NCBI RefSeq assembly: GCF_001039355.2
Contig: NW_019775459.1
Location: 56,784-120,783 of the forward strand
Length of the DNA stretch: 64,000 bases
Reading direction: 5' to 3'
Source of the DNA: Lingula anatina
Lineage: Eukaryota; Brachiopoda; Lingulata; Lingulida; Lingulidae
The first letter of the stretch is position 1. Every line of letters starts with the position of its first letter. Positions 23,441 to 34,549 of the stretch are shown here, one piece after another. The notes under the pieces are model-generated. The model ran no database searches. It was not told where the DNA came from and saw only the letters and a program-made list of their open reading frames with translations. The translations under genes were made by a program, and so were the position numbers.

Positions 23441-24913
23441 CTACTTTTCACATATGATGTTCAATGTGTAGCTACACGGTGCATCATTCCATTTATGTGT
23501 AAAGTCTGACCATAAACACAAGCAGTGCTCCCTTCCACTAGGTTGTCCTGGACCCCAGTTAGTGTAACTCATAACCTTGTTAGTACCCACCCACACCCAC
23601 CTGCCCTCCTGCTCTAGGTCATTGCCACCCAGCCACCAGTTGCCGCGGGGTGAAAGAAGAAAAAACTATTTGAGGGTTGGATCACTTTCATTGATTATAC
23701 ATGCATGCAGCGCTTGCCAATTTTTAAAGTCACTTCACAAAGCAATATATTTTGAAAGTTAGTCATACTATCAAATTTCAGATTGATTTATTGTATACAA
23801 CTGATCCTGATACCCTGTATGCACTGTATATGTTTCTTCATTATGTTATACATTTCAGTATGTTGAAAGGTGCAACGCAAACTGTGAAATAAACTCACGG
23901 TAAAGTGAACGGATAAACGAGTTAATTAATAAATAATGGAAAAGATGAAGAAATAGGTGAATAACAATCTATTACCATAAACGTTACTATACTATGGATA
24001 TATGGTTCTTACTCATTCTTGTGTATCATTTTTAAGCTGAAGGCATTTTTAAACCACATTAATTAGTCATTGTCTATTAGTTGATGGGTAGATTCACGTA
24101 GACATAAATGACAGACAGAGAACCATGTAAGAAAATATACCTACTAGAAAAATGATTTCGAACGTAGGAAACAATTATGTCGATCTCAAACCGGGACGTT
24201 ATTGTCGCTAAATTGGCATATTTGCTTATGCAATAAGCTTGTGCATCTGACCACGATTTCTTCGTCTGGGAGAAGAGGTAGCATCGGCCATCAAGCGGGA
24301 CAAACGGAGCCTGACATCCTGAAGAAGTTCAAAGCTAACTGATGTTTTCTCCTCTTAAACCCATCTAAATACATATATTTTAAAAGAGGGCGTAGATAGT
24401 TTTGCTTTACGTACTAGATGGCCAAACAGTGTACATTTTTAAAATTATTTACATGTAGATCAAGTTAAAAGCAACTTCATCCGATCATTAAATAAATCAT
24501 AAGGCATGTGAAAATTATTCTTTTATGACGATAAATGCATTTCACAAGACCTCATCAATGATTTGAATGTGAACCTTTGCCTTACAATTTAACACCATGG
24601 ATATAAGAAACATACCTCTCGATTCATTCATTCTCTGCTGCATTTGTTGCAAACCCTGTTTAACTGTCACCAGTTTGCTGTCGATCTTCTCAAGTTTGTC
24701 GCCAACCTTCTTCAACAGTTTGTTGTCGTTCCTCTCAAGTTTGTCGCCAACCTTCTCCAACTTGAGTTCCATGGACCCCAGCTTTAATTTCATTATATCA
24801 AGGGTGTTTTGGAGAATATCACTCGAGGTGGTCCCGTGTCCAAAAACGCCACGCTGCAGCACGAAGAATACCAAAATTAATCCAAAATAGAGGACAGACC
24901 TTCTCACTGCCAT
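23441..24913 (-). pseudogene. CTL4: stalked C-type lectin with broken last splice acceptor
   Basis: Exon 1 24616-24913 (signal peptide plus stalk; KLEKVGDKLERND, KKVGDKLEKID, GLQQMQQRMNES) and exon 2 24145-24318 (CQAPFVPLDGRCYLF, AYCIS) are intact and in phase. The last exon (about 23441-23649) still reads WWLGGND, a QPS motif in place of QPD/EPN, KWND and IICEK to a TAG. However, its acceptor CTTCTTTCAG, present in most paralogues, reads CTTCTTTCAC here (forward base 23650 is g, not c). The nearest upstream AG (AAATAG) would shift the frame. The last exon is also 9-12 bp shorter than its neighbours. The gene is therefore probably non-functional, or makes a truncated product. A single assembly error would also explain it. 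Confidence 0.8.
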
Positions 24914-25100
24914 TAGGGTATGGTATAAGGCGTAGACCTGTGTGGACTGGGTGTATTAACTGCCAAGCTACAGCTGTGAATGCGAGTGAATAAGACGCAC
25001 TCCGCTCAATGATATGTCGCTAGTTTATATTGAATATTTCCTTATCTAAAAAGGGTGTCTCATTTCTTTTTAATGAAAATGTCACGGTCTTGTACTGAAT
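24914..25100 (-). promoter_or_regulatory. CTL4 shared lectin promoter (clear copy)
   Basis: Minus-strand order from far to near: TGACATTTTCATTAAAAAGA, GAGACACCCTTTTTAGATAA (GATA type), AGCGGAGTGCGTCTTATTCA (24987-25006), CTCGCATTCACAGCTGTAGC (E-box CAGCTG), TTGGCAGTTAATACACCCAG, then the start codon. The array's promoters share this order. Confidence 0.6.
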
Positions 25101-25395
25101 CGTGTTGTGGAAGTTTTTTCTTCATACGTTATAAACTTCAAATTATAATTCCAACTTTATAAGGCTTAATACTGTTTGTTTTTAATTAATACCGTAATTA
25201 ATAGAGAAAATAAGATATAATCAAACAAAACGGAACGTCGGGAATAGACTGTGTTATTTATGTAGTATTACTAATATTTGATATTTCATTATAGACAGTA
25301 TATATGTCCGAAATTCCATAATGTTCTGTAGACTTTACAGTTAAAATACAATGTCAAAAGGATTATTTTAAACTGAAAACTTATGGTCTTAAATG

Positions 25396-25446
<51 letters not shown>
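25396..25446. repeat. poly(A) tract of ~50 bp
   Basis: An uninterrupted A run in the CTL4-CTL5 interval. The homologous flanks at 29180-29220 and 33240-33280 have only short A-rich DNA there, so this is a local expansion. 25100-26150 otherwise holds duplicated noncoding flank (matches near 29300-29650 and 33350-33700). Confidence 0.8.
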
Positions 25447-25448
<2 letters not shown>

Positions 25449-26159
25449 ACCAACATATTTTCTGTAAAGTATGCAATGTTGCATATTTTTAAAATTAAAG
25501 CAAATTATACCTTAAATATATGAAGTATGTAGAAGTTGAATTAGTGAGATGTTGTTTGAAATTAGACTAAAGTGAGCTAGTGTATGAAATTAATTATTGA
25601 ATTACTTTACGCGAATCTTTATTCATCTGTCTTGCAAGACATAATCTAGCATGAACAGCATATGAAACACAAGGAGCAAAATAGTTCCATACAAGAAGCA
25701 TGCCGAATTTTAATTGCACTTACAAAGATACAGGCCATGTATTGCATATTTTCACCTGTCGTCCCTCTAACTGTGCATGTATTATAAAAGGAAAAGAAAA
25801 AGACATTTCAAGAATGGAACGATTACGTATGTACATGCACAGGTACAATGATATCACCAGTACAACACGTAACCTTATATACCTGTACAGCGTTAACCTT
25901 TTTTTTTTTCAGAGATACGATTATGAGTTTACAGAAAATACACATTCGTGAAGCGATGAAAGTGGAGTAGGCATGCATGCACCGTCATTTTAACTGTTAA
26001 CCATTGTATAAAAGAAAAATAAATTGTCACAGAAACGTCTTTTGAAGCGATGTTCCATACTTCTCAAATTGTATTTCGTTTTAGAACTTTGCCCTTTTTT
26101 GCAATCTATGAAATGTTAACTTGGGCTATACATAGGAAAATCCTTATGTTCTAAAGTTT

Positions 26160-27330
26160 ATCTCGTTCTGTCAGCAACCCAACAAGTAAGCATGCGCAAA
26201 AGCTTTATTTATCTGAATAACGTGTAAACATAAAAAGACAGATTAAAGCCACTGTAATTTTATCTGACATCGGTTGATAAAAGATTCAAATTAGCAAGAG
26301 TATATTGTGACTGAATTCCGATCACTCATTTCATTTGAAAGAAAGCTTTGTTCTACGCTTATGTTTCATCTTTCTATTAATAACTCCTATGTAAATATAA
26401 AATAAGTTCAAATAAAGCGTATGGAATTTTATACTACACAGATAAATAAAGAATCAAATTAACACCGATATTTTTGGGCAGGAGAAGTGAACAGCTGTGT
26501 TATTGACTTTAAGACTCCCAAGAATATTACCTTTAATAATGACATCAATAAGCCATAAAATCGCAGAAATCTATATGGAAACTGACTGAAGCACACAAAT
26601 ACATGTATTCTGAATTAAATACCCAAAATACGACTAAATTACAGACTTGACATGTGATTGATTGTTATTTCAACATCATTTTTCTTCGTTTTTTCATATT
26701 TTTTCTGCCTAATAAATGAAAACAACATAACATGCAAAACAACATAACCTGCAGTTGTAAGACTGGTTTCTGAGGATGCTTCAAAACTGTGAAAATGCTA
26801 AAACGATCTCTTTTTTGTTTTGTCTCTTTTCCATTGGCAAGTTTCAATATATTTACTTGTTTCCTTTTTTATGTTTGGAATAAAAGAACGGTTTCATCAC
26901 TTGATGACTTTTTACGCTTTTCAACATCATTTCAGTTGTTGATTTTCAGTGGTACACATTCATATTATCTTGAATTAAAAGTAAATTTGTTTCTGTGCCA
27001 GCGTTTTAATCTTGTTGAATCATTAAAACAACAATTGGCTTTATATGGTAGCTTCAACTAGCCCGAATAACTCACGTGTAAACACAAGTCGTAAGGAAAA
27101 CCTCTGCAAAGATTCAATAAATACAAACATGAAATCTACAAGAGAGTTGTAATTGAAGTTTTATCACTGCAAAGCATGATTATTTTCTTTTGTATCATCT
27201 AGTTATTTTAGCAGATCCTCTATGAACCACTCCTGTGTAAATACCCAATATGTTGAAATGAAACTTATGAAATCTTATCTGACACTTAAAAATAAAAGAA
27301 TCAAATTAGCAACAGCACTGTTTCTGAATG
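26160..27330. repeat. two dimeric intergenic repeats, 3' of CTL5
   Basis: Dimer 1: A half CTGAATAACGTGTAAACATA (about 26213) and B half AACTCCTATGTAAATATAAA (about 26380). Dimer 2: A half GAATAACTCACGTGTAAACAC (about 27064) and B half CACTCCTGTGTAAATACCC (about 27226). Each B half is followed by AATAAA(G)AATCAAATTA. The spacing between A and B is about 165 bp in both. No gene is supported here. Confidence 0.6.
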
Positions 27331-27651
27331 GTGTTAACAACTATATAATTGAATAAAAGACATGAAATATTTTTTTGAATACACAAAATAGTATTCACTC
27401 ATGCAGCCAGTAGGCCTACTAACAAAACGAGAAATCACAGAAGATATCAAATACGTCCAAATAATAATAAAGGAAACAATCAAATCAACTTTTGCAGTAT
27501 AGAAAAGATGCGCATTCCATATATAAGCTAGACGAGAATGCAACCAGATGTACCCCAATAAAACCTCCAGTTATCTGTTTAATGATATATTTCAGTTTCA
27601 CGAAATCGATATCTTCAACAACTTGGTACGTCAGGGATATGACCATCTTTG

Positions 27652-28749
27652 CTACTTTTCACATATGAAATTCCTTGCCGTCTCACACGGTGCATCATTC
27701 CATCTATGTTTGGTGTATGCCAGCAATTCCAAGCAGTGCTGCCCTTTGTGGTTGTTAGGTTCTCCTGGGTACCAGTTAGTGTAACTCATAACGCTGTTGG
27801 TACCCACCCAGACCCACCTGCCCTCCTGTGCCATGTCATTACCACCCAGCCACCAGCTGAAGTTGACTGGAAGAAGAAAAAAAATAGCCTAAGGGATCCA
27901 TCATTTCAAGATGTGCCCTTTCCTCAAAACATTTTGCATTCCATTTTACAATCAACATCTCTCTTCCCATATCTGTATATTTGCTTCTTAATTATACTGT
28001 TTTTAAATTTTAAACAGATACCGGGTAATTATATAACAAACGTTGCTATTGATTTATAGGCACATGTTTTTTCTCTTTGATCATTATTGGTCCTAATTAC
28101 ATTTTGCGAACAACGTTTGAATTCTTGACAGTCTGACGACCACGTAAGAAAACGTATACCTACCAGGAAAATAATTTCGTACGTAGGAGACAATCATATT
28201 GTCCTCACGCTGGGAAGTCATTCTTGCCAAATGTGAAGATTTGCTCCTGCAATAGGCTTGTGCATGTGACCACGATTTCTGCATATAGGAGAAGAGGAAG
28301 CACCGACCACCAAGCTGGATAAAAGGTGCCTGACATCCTAAAGAAATTGACAGTTTTTCCTATTAGGCTGCATCTTTTTAAAAAGTTGGAAAACAGAAAT
28401 TAATGAAACAAAATTCAAGTTAAAAGCAACTTCGAATGGTAACGCCTTAAAGGCATTTCACAAATATTTATGTACGAATTATTTGAATGCTCAACTTTGA
28501 TATGTAATTAAATAACATAATATCAGTTTTAGTGGTAATCTTTTCAACTAATTTTTTCCTATGCGTTTGTTGCAAACCAGTTCAACACTCACTAGTTTGC
28601 TGTCCATCTTCTCAAGCTTGCTTGGTCTCAAGTGTATTACGAAGATAAGCATGCTCACCTGGACAGATCACGTGTCCAAAAACGCCACGCTGGAACACGA
28701 AGAAGACCAAAATTAGTCCAAAAAAGAGGACGGACCTTGTCACTGCCAT
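27652..28749 (-). CDS. CTL5: stalkless C-type lectin, EPN type
   Basis: Exons: 28659-28749 (signal peptide MAVTRSVLFFGLILVFF, ends GHVICP), 28164-28337, 27652-27866 (TAG), 159 residues. The lectin domain has CQAPFIQLGGRCFLF, AYCRS, WWLGGND, EPN, RWND, FICEK, predicting mannose-type binding. The donor CCAG|GTGAGC replaces the AAGTGACAT of the stalked paralogue CTL7. Beyond it, the old stalk (KLEKMDSKL still recognisable at about 28600-28620) lies in the intron and has an in-frame TGA if read through. Confidence 0.85.
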
Positions 28750-28940
28750 TATTACACGGTGTGAAGTGTGGATCTGTGCGAGCTGCGTCTATTAACTTCC
28801 AAGCTACAGCTGTGAATAGTAGTGAATAAGACGCAATAATTTATAGTTGCATCACGCTAGTTGTTGTTTGTAATCTAAAAAGGGTGTCTGATTTCTTTTT
28901 CATAAAAATGTCACGGTTTTAGGTTGAATCGTGTGGTGTA
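28750..28940 (-). promoter_or_regulatory. CTL5 lectin promoter with damaged core
   Basis: The flanking parts (GACACCCTTTTTAGATTAC and CACAGCTGTAGCTTGG) are kept. The GCGGAGTGCGTC core is reduced to ATTGCGTC around 28831-28840, losing the GCGGAG half, and the GATA site reads AGATTAC. CTL6 keeps the GCGGAGTGCG core. Expression of CTL5 may differ; this is inference. Confidence 0.45.
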
Positions 28941-29919
28941 AGTTTTTTCTTCGAACGGTATAAACTTCAAATTATAATTTCAACTTTATAGTGCTTAATC
29001 CTGTTTCTTTCTAATTGATGCCGTAATTAAAGAGAAAATAAGAAATAATCAAACAAAACAGACCGTCAGGGACATACTGCTTTCGTTATAACATATTTAT
29101 TTAGAGTCTAATAGCCATTAATAATTTTTGTAGACTTAACAATTAAATACAAAATAAGAATGATTATTTTATATCGAAAGGTAATGACTTTAAAAGTAAA
29201 GAGAAAAAAGGTCCAATGTATTATGTTCTGTAAAGTAAAAAAATATTCAAGCATTTTTTTAAGTTCAAGCTAATTTTACCTGAACTATATAAAGTATGCA
29301 TAAGAAATTACCAGATGTTGTATGAAATAAAATACTGAAATACTTCACAAGGACCCTAATTCGCCTGTCTTCGAAAACATTAATAATCTTATATGAACTC
29401 CATATGGCACACAAGGAGCTAAATAGTCCCATACAAGAAGCATGCCGAATTTAAATTGTACTTAAAAAAATACAGGCCATGTATAACATATTTTCACCTG
29501 CCGCCGCCATAACTGTTTTATAAAAAATTAATAATAAAAAAGACCTTTAAAGAAGGAACGACGAAGTGCATGCACATGAGCAATGATATTACCAGTACAA
29601 TGCAACCTGATATACCTGTACAGTTTTTACCTTGTTTTTTTCAGATATCTGATTTTAATTTTACAGAAAATAAACATTCACGAAGCGATGATAGTAGAGT
29701 ATACGAATGCACAGTCATTTTAACCACTGCATAAAAAGAAGACTTTTGTCACAGAAACAGTCACAAAAAAAGAAAAGAAAATATGTCACAGAAACTTGTT
29801 TTATAGCGATGTTTCAACTTGTCAAATTGTCTTTCATTTTAGAATTTTGCCCTTTTTGCAATCTTTGAAATGTTATCATGGCCTATACATAGAAATGCCT
29901 ATGTTCTAACGTTTTATTT

Positions 29920-31290
29920 CGTTATGTCAGCAACACAACAACTAATCGTGCGCAAAAGCTTTATTTTTCTGAATAACGTGTAAACATGAACAAATACAGA
30001 TTACTGTAATTTTATCTGACATCAGTGAATAAAAGATTTAAATTAGCAACAGGATTGTGTCTGAATTCTGATCACTCATTTCATTTGAAAGAAAGCGTTG
30101 TTCTACGCATATGTTTCATCTGGTTATATCAACAGTCTTTCTATTAATAACTCCTATGTAAATAAGAAATAAGTTCAGATAAAGCGTATGCAATTTTATA
30201 CTACACAGATAAATATAGAATCAAATTATCACCGATATTTTTGAGCGGAAGAAGTGAACAGCTGTGATATTGACTTAAAGACTCCCAAGATTATTACATT
30301 AAAAAATGACACTAAATAAAATAACAGCCAAATAATCCCAGGTATCTACATGGAAACTGAACAAAACACACATATACATGTATTCTGAATAAAATACCCA
30401 CAATACCACTAAATTACAGACTTGACATATGATTGATTTTTTCAACATCATTTTTCTTCGATTTTTTCCCTATTTTTCTTACTAATAAATAAAAACAACC
30501 TAACAAACGAGTTATCCATGCAAAAAGCTTCAACGTCAAGTTACTTGAAGCATCGCCATGAACCAGAGTCTTTTGCAGAGTCCCCTAACATTTTTTCTGA
30601 TCGTCTGCTGAAAAAAATTGTATTTACCCCTGCAACTGTAAGACTCTGGTTTCTGATAATGCTTCAGAAATGTGTAAATGTCGAAACGATCTCTTTTTTG
30701 TTTCGTTTCTTTCCCTTTGTCAAGTTTTGAACAATATATTTACTTGTTTCTTTTTTATGTTTCGAATAAAAGAATATTTTGATCACTTGATGACTTTTTA
30801 CGCTTTTCAACATCATTTTATTTGTTGATTTTCAGTAGTACACATTACTATTATCTTGAATTGAACGTAAATTGTTTCTGTGTCAGCGATTTTTTTCTTG
30901 TTCAAACATCAAAACAACAATTGGCTTCATATAGTAGGTTCAACTTGCCCGAAAAACTCATGTGTAAACACAAGTTGTGAGGAAAGTCTCTCTAATAAAA
31001 TTCAATAAATACAAATATGAAACCAATAAGAGAATTGTAATTGGAGTTTTATCACTGCAAAGCATGGTTATTTTCATTTGTCTCGTTTAGTTAATTCAGC
31101 AGTTCCCCTATGAACTACTCTTGTGTAAATCCAAATAATAATAATAATAATAATAAAGAAAAAATCAGATGACAATTTGCAGCAAAGAGAAGCTGCGCAT
31201 CCAATTCATAAGCTAGACGAAAATGCAACCAGATGTACCCCAATAAAACCGACAGTTATTGTTTAATGATATATTTCAATTTCACCATAT
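29920..31290. repeat. two dimeric intergenic repeats, 3' of CTL6
   Basis: Dimer 1: A half CTGAATAACGTGTAAACATG (about 29970), B half AACTCCTATGTAAATAAGA (about 30145). Dimer 2: A half GAAAAACTCATGTGTAAACAC (about 30950), B half CTACTCTTGTGTAAATCC (about 31111), running into an (AAT)n run. The arrangement copies that downstream of CTL5. The upstream part, 28860-29900, is duplicated noncoding DNA matching about 32930-33960. Confidence 0.6.
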
Positions 31291-31335
31291 CGATATCTTC
31301 AACAACTTGGTAGGTCAGGGAAATGACCATCTGTG

Positions 31336-32799
31336 CTACTTTTCACATATGAAATTCTTTGCGTGGCCACACGGTGCATCATTCCATCTATGTGTGATGA
31401 CTGACCGCAATTCCAAGCAGTGCTCTATTCCTTCGTTGTTGCTAGGTTCTCCTGGGTACCAGTTAGTGTAACTCAGAACGCTGTTGGTACCCACCCACAC
31501 CCACCTGCCCTCCTGTGCCATGTCATTGCCACCCAACCACCAGCTGAAGTTGACTGAAAGAAGGAAAAACTTACCTATCATTTCAATATATGACCTTTCC
31601 TTTTTAATACACTTCGCAATGATAAATTGTACTATCAATTTTCATTCCATTTTACTATCACAATCACTCTTTTTATACCTGCATATTTGCTTCTAAATTA
31701 TACTCTTTTTAAATGTTAAGCAGATACCGGGTAATTATAAAATCAACGTTGCTATTGATGTATGGGCGTATGGTTTTTCTCTTTGATCATAATTGTTCCT
31801 TTTTAAATTTTGCGGACAATGTTTGAATTCCTGACAGCCTGACAACCACGTAAGAAAACATATACCTACCAGAAAAATAATTCCGTACGTAGGAGACAAT
31901 CATATTGTTCTCACTCTGAGAAGTTATTCTTGCCAAATGTGAAGATATGCTCCTGCAATAGGCTTGTGCATGTGACCACGATTTCTGCATACAGGAGAAG
32001 AAGTAGCATCGACCACTTAGCTGGACAAAAGGAGCCTGACATCCTAAAAAAATTCAGCGCAAACTTACATTTTTCCTTTTAGGCTGCATCTTTTTAAAAA
32101 AGTGGGAAAACAGAACTTAATGAACCAAAATTCATGTTAAAAGCAACTTCGAATGGTAACGCGTTAAAGGCGTTTCACAAATATTACTGTACAAATTATT
32201 TGATTGCTCAGCTTCGATATGTAATTAAAGGATTTGCTTCATACCGTCAGAATGGCCTCAACGGAACATATTCTTCAGAAAACATGCCCAACTAACGATA
32301 TCTTTATCCAAATACACAAATTAAAAGCTCATTTTGTAAATTTTTGGCTTTAAAAAACGTCCTATTTGCTCGGCCTGGGAGTTAATGAGCTACGTGGTCA
32401 CGTGGTCCGATGACGACAATCGAGCCACTGGAGAACAGAGCGTGCTTAAACCCCCTTTACACTGGACGGCGTCCTTTCTGCGTCCTTTGTGCGACCATGA
32501 AACTGGCCAGGACGCCGTCGGACTCTCAAAGAACGCACAGTGATCGCCACGTTCAAGCATCGCAACACAATATTAGTTTTGGCGGCAATTGTCGATTCAT
32601 TTATTTTCTGCTACATTTGTTGCAAACCAGTTTCACTCTCACTAGTTTGCTGTCCATCTGCTCAAGCTTGCCTAATCTGAAGTGTATTTCGAAAATATGC
32701 ATGCTCACCTGGGAAGATTACGAGTCCAAAAACGCCACGCTGCAACACGAAGAAGACCAAAATTAGTCCAAAACAGAGGACAGACCTTGTCACTGCCAT
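31336..32799 (-). CDS. CTL6: stalkless C-type lectin, EPS type
   Basis: Exons: 32709-32799, 31870-32043, 31336-31553 (TAG), 160 residues. Signal peptide MAVTRSVLCFGLILVFF; mature start GLVIFPG. The lectin domain has CQAPFVQLSGRCYFF, AYCRS, WWLGGND, EPS instead of EPN, RWND, FICEK. The Asn-to-Ser change removes one expected calcium/sugar ligand, so specificity or affinity may be altered. It is very close to CTL7 in exon 2. The donor CCAG|GTGAGC and a decayed stalk (32590-32700) show the same stalk loss as CTL5. The first intron has a ~335-bp insertion (32230-32563) absent from CTL7. Confidence 0.85.
32230..32563. mobile_element. insertion in CTL6 intron 1, probable non-autonomous element
   Basis: Paralogous intron sequence at 35420-35450 runs GTAATTAAATAACACAATAT without a break. 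In CTL6 about 335 bp are inserted between GTAATTAAA and AACACAATAT. The insert is GC-richer than its host and contains an imperfect inverted pair, GGACGGCGTCC and GGACGCCGTCGG. No clear terminal repeats or open frame are seen. Confidence 0.55.
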
Positions 32800-32990
32800 T
32801 ATTACACGATGTGAAGTGTGGATCTGTGCGACCTGCGTCTATTAACTTCCAAGCTACAGCTGTGAATGCGAGTGAATAAGACGCACTCCGCACATTTATT
32901 TATAGGCGCATCACGGTAGTTGTTGTTTGTTATCTTATAAAGGTGTCTGATTTCTTTTTCATAAAAATGTAGTGGTCTTAGGTTGAATCG
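32800..32990 (-). promoter_or_regulatory. CTL6 shared lectin promoter
   Basis: Keeps the GCGGAGTGCGTCTTATTCAC core (32873-32892) with CACAGCTGTAGCTTGG on the gene side and GACACCTTTATAAGATAAC (GATA type) on the far side. Confidence 0.5.
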
Positions 32991-34009
32991 TGTGGTGTAA
33001 GTTTTTTTTTTCTTCGTGCGGTATAAACATCAAATTATAATTTCAACTTTATAATGCTTAACCCTGTTTATTTTTAATTGATGCCGTAATCAAAGAGAAA
33101 ATAAGAAATAATCAAACAAAACAGACCGTCAGGGGCATACTGCTTTAGTTATAACATATTTATTTAGAGTCTAATAGCCATTAATAATTTTTGTAGACTT
33201 AACAATTAAATACAAAATAAGAATGATTATTTTATATCGAAAGGTAATGACTTTAAAAGTAAAGAGAAAAAAGGTCCAATGTATTATGTTCTGTAAAGTA
33301 AAGAAATATTCAAGCATTTTTTAAGTTCAAGCTAATTTTACCTGAACTATATGAAGTATGCATAAGAAATTACCAGATGTTGTATCGAATAAAATACTGA
33401 AATACTTCACAAGGACCCTAATTTGTCTGTCTTCGAAAACATTAATTATCTAACATGAACACCATATGGCACACAAGGAGCTAAATAGTCCCATACAAGA
33501 AGCATGCCGAATTTAAATTGTACTTAAAAAATACAGGCCATGTATAACATATTTTCACTTGCCGCTGCCATAACTGTTTTATAAAAAATTAATAATAAAA
33601 AAGACGTTTCTAGAAGGAACGATGAAGTGCATGCACATGAGCAATGATATCAACAGTACAATGCAACCTTATATACCTGTACAACATTTACCTTGTTTTT
33701 ATTTTTTTCAAACATCTGATTACAATTTTACGGAAAACAAACATTCGTGAAGCGATGATAGTGGAGTATATGAATGCACCGTCATTTTATCGTTAACTGA
33801 TCCATAAAAAAGACTTTTATCACAGACACAGTAACAAAAAAAAAAAAAAAAAAAAAAAAAAAAGAAAAAATGTCACAGAAACTTGTTTTATAGCGATGTT
33901 TCATACTTGTCAAATTGTCTTTCATTTTAGAATTTTGCACTTTTTTGCAATCTTCGAAATGTTATCTTGGTCTCTACATAGAAATGACTGTGTTTCAAAC
34001 GTTTTATCT

Positions 34010-34330
34010 CCTTATGTCAGCAACGCAAATACTAATCGTGCGCAAAAGCTTTTATTTCTCTGAATAACATGTAAGCATTAACAAAGACAGATTCAAGCTA
34101 ATGTAAATTTATCTGACATCGGCAAATAAAAGCATCAAATTAGCAAGAGGATTGTGACTGAATTCTGATCACTCATTTCATTTTAAAGAAAGCGTTGTTC
34201 TACGCTTTTGTTTCATCTGGTTATATCAACAGTCTTACTATTAATAACTCCTGGGTAAATACAAAATAAGTTCAAATAAAGCTTATGAATTTTTATGCTT
34301 CACAGATAAATAAAGAATCAAATTAAAACT
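34010..34330. repeat. dimeric intergenic repeat, 3' of CTL7
   Basis: A half CTGAATAACATGTAAGCATT (about 34061) and B half AACTCCTGGGTAAATACAAA (about 34240), about 180 bp apart, with CAGCAACGC and GTGCGCAAAAGC before the A half and AAAGAATCAAATTA after the B half. A poly(A) tract lies upstream at 33836-33863. Confidence 0.6.
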
Positions 34331-34549
34331 GATATTTTGAGCAGAAAATGTGAGAAATTACTGAAGATATCAAATAAGTCCAAATAATAATAATAAAGGC
34401 AGCATTGAGAAGTTCCACATATATAAGCGAGATGAGAATGCAACTAGTTGTACTCCAATAAAACCCCCTTATCTGTTTAATGATATCTTTCAATTTCACC
34501 TAATCGATATCTTCAACAACTTGGCAAGTCAGGGAAATGACTATCTCTG

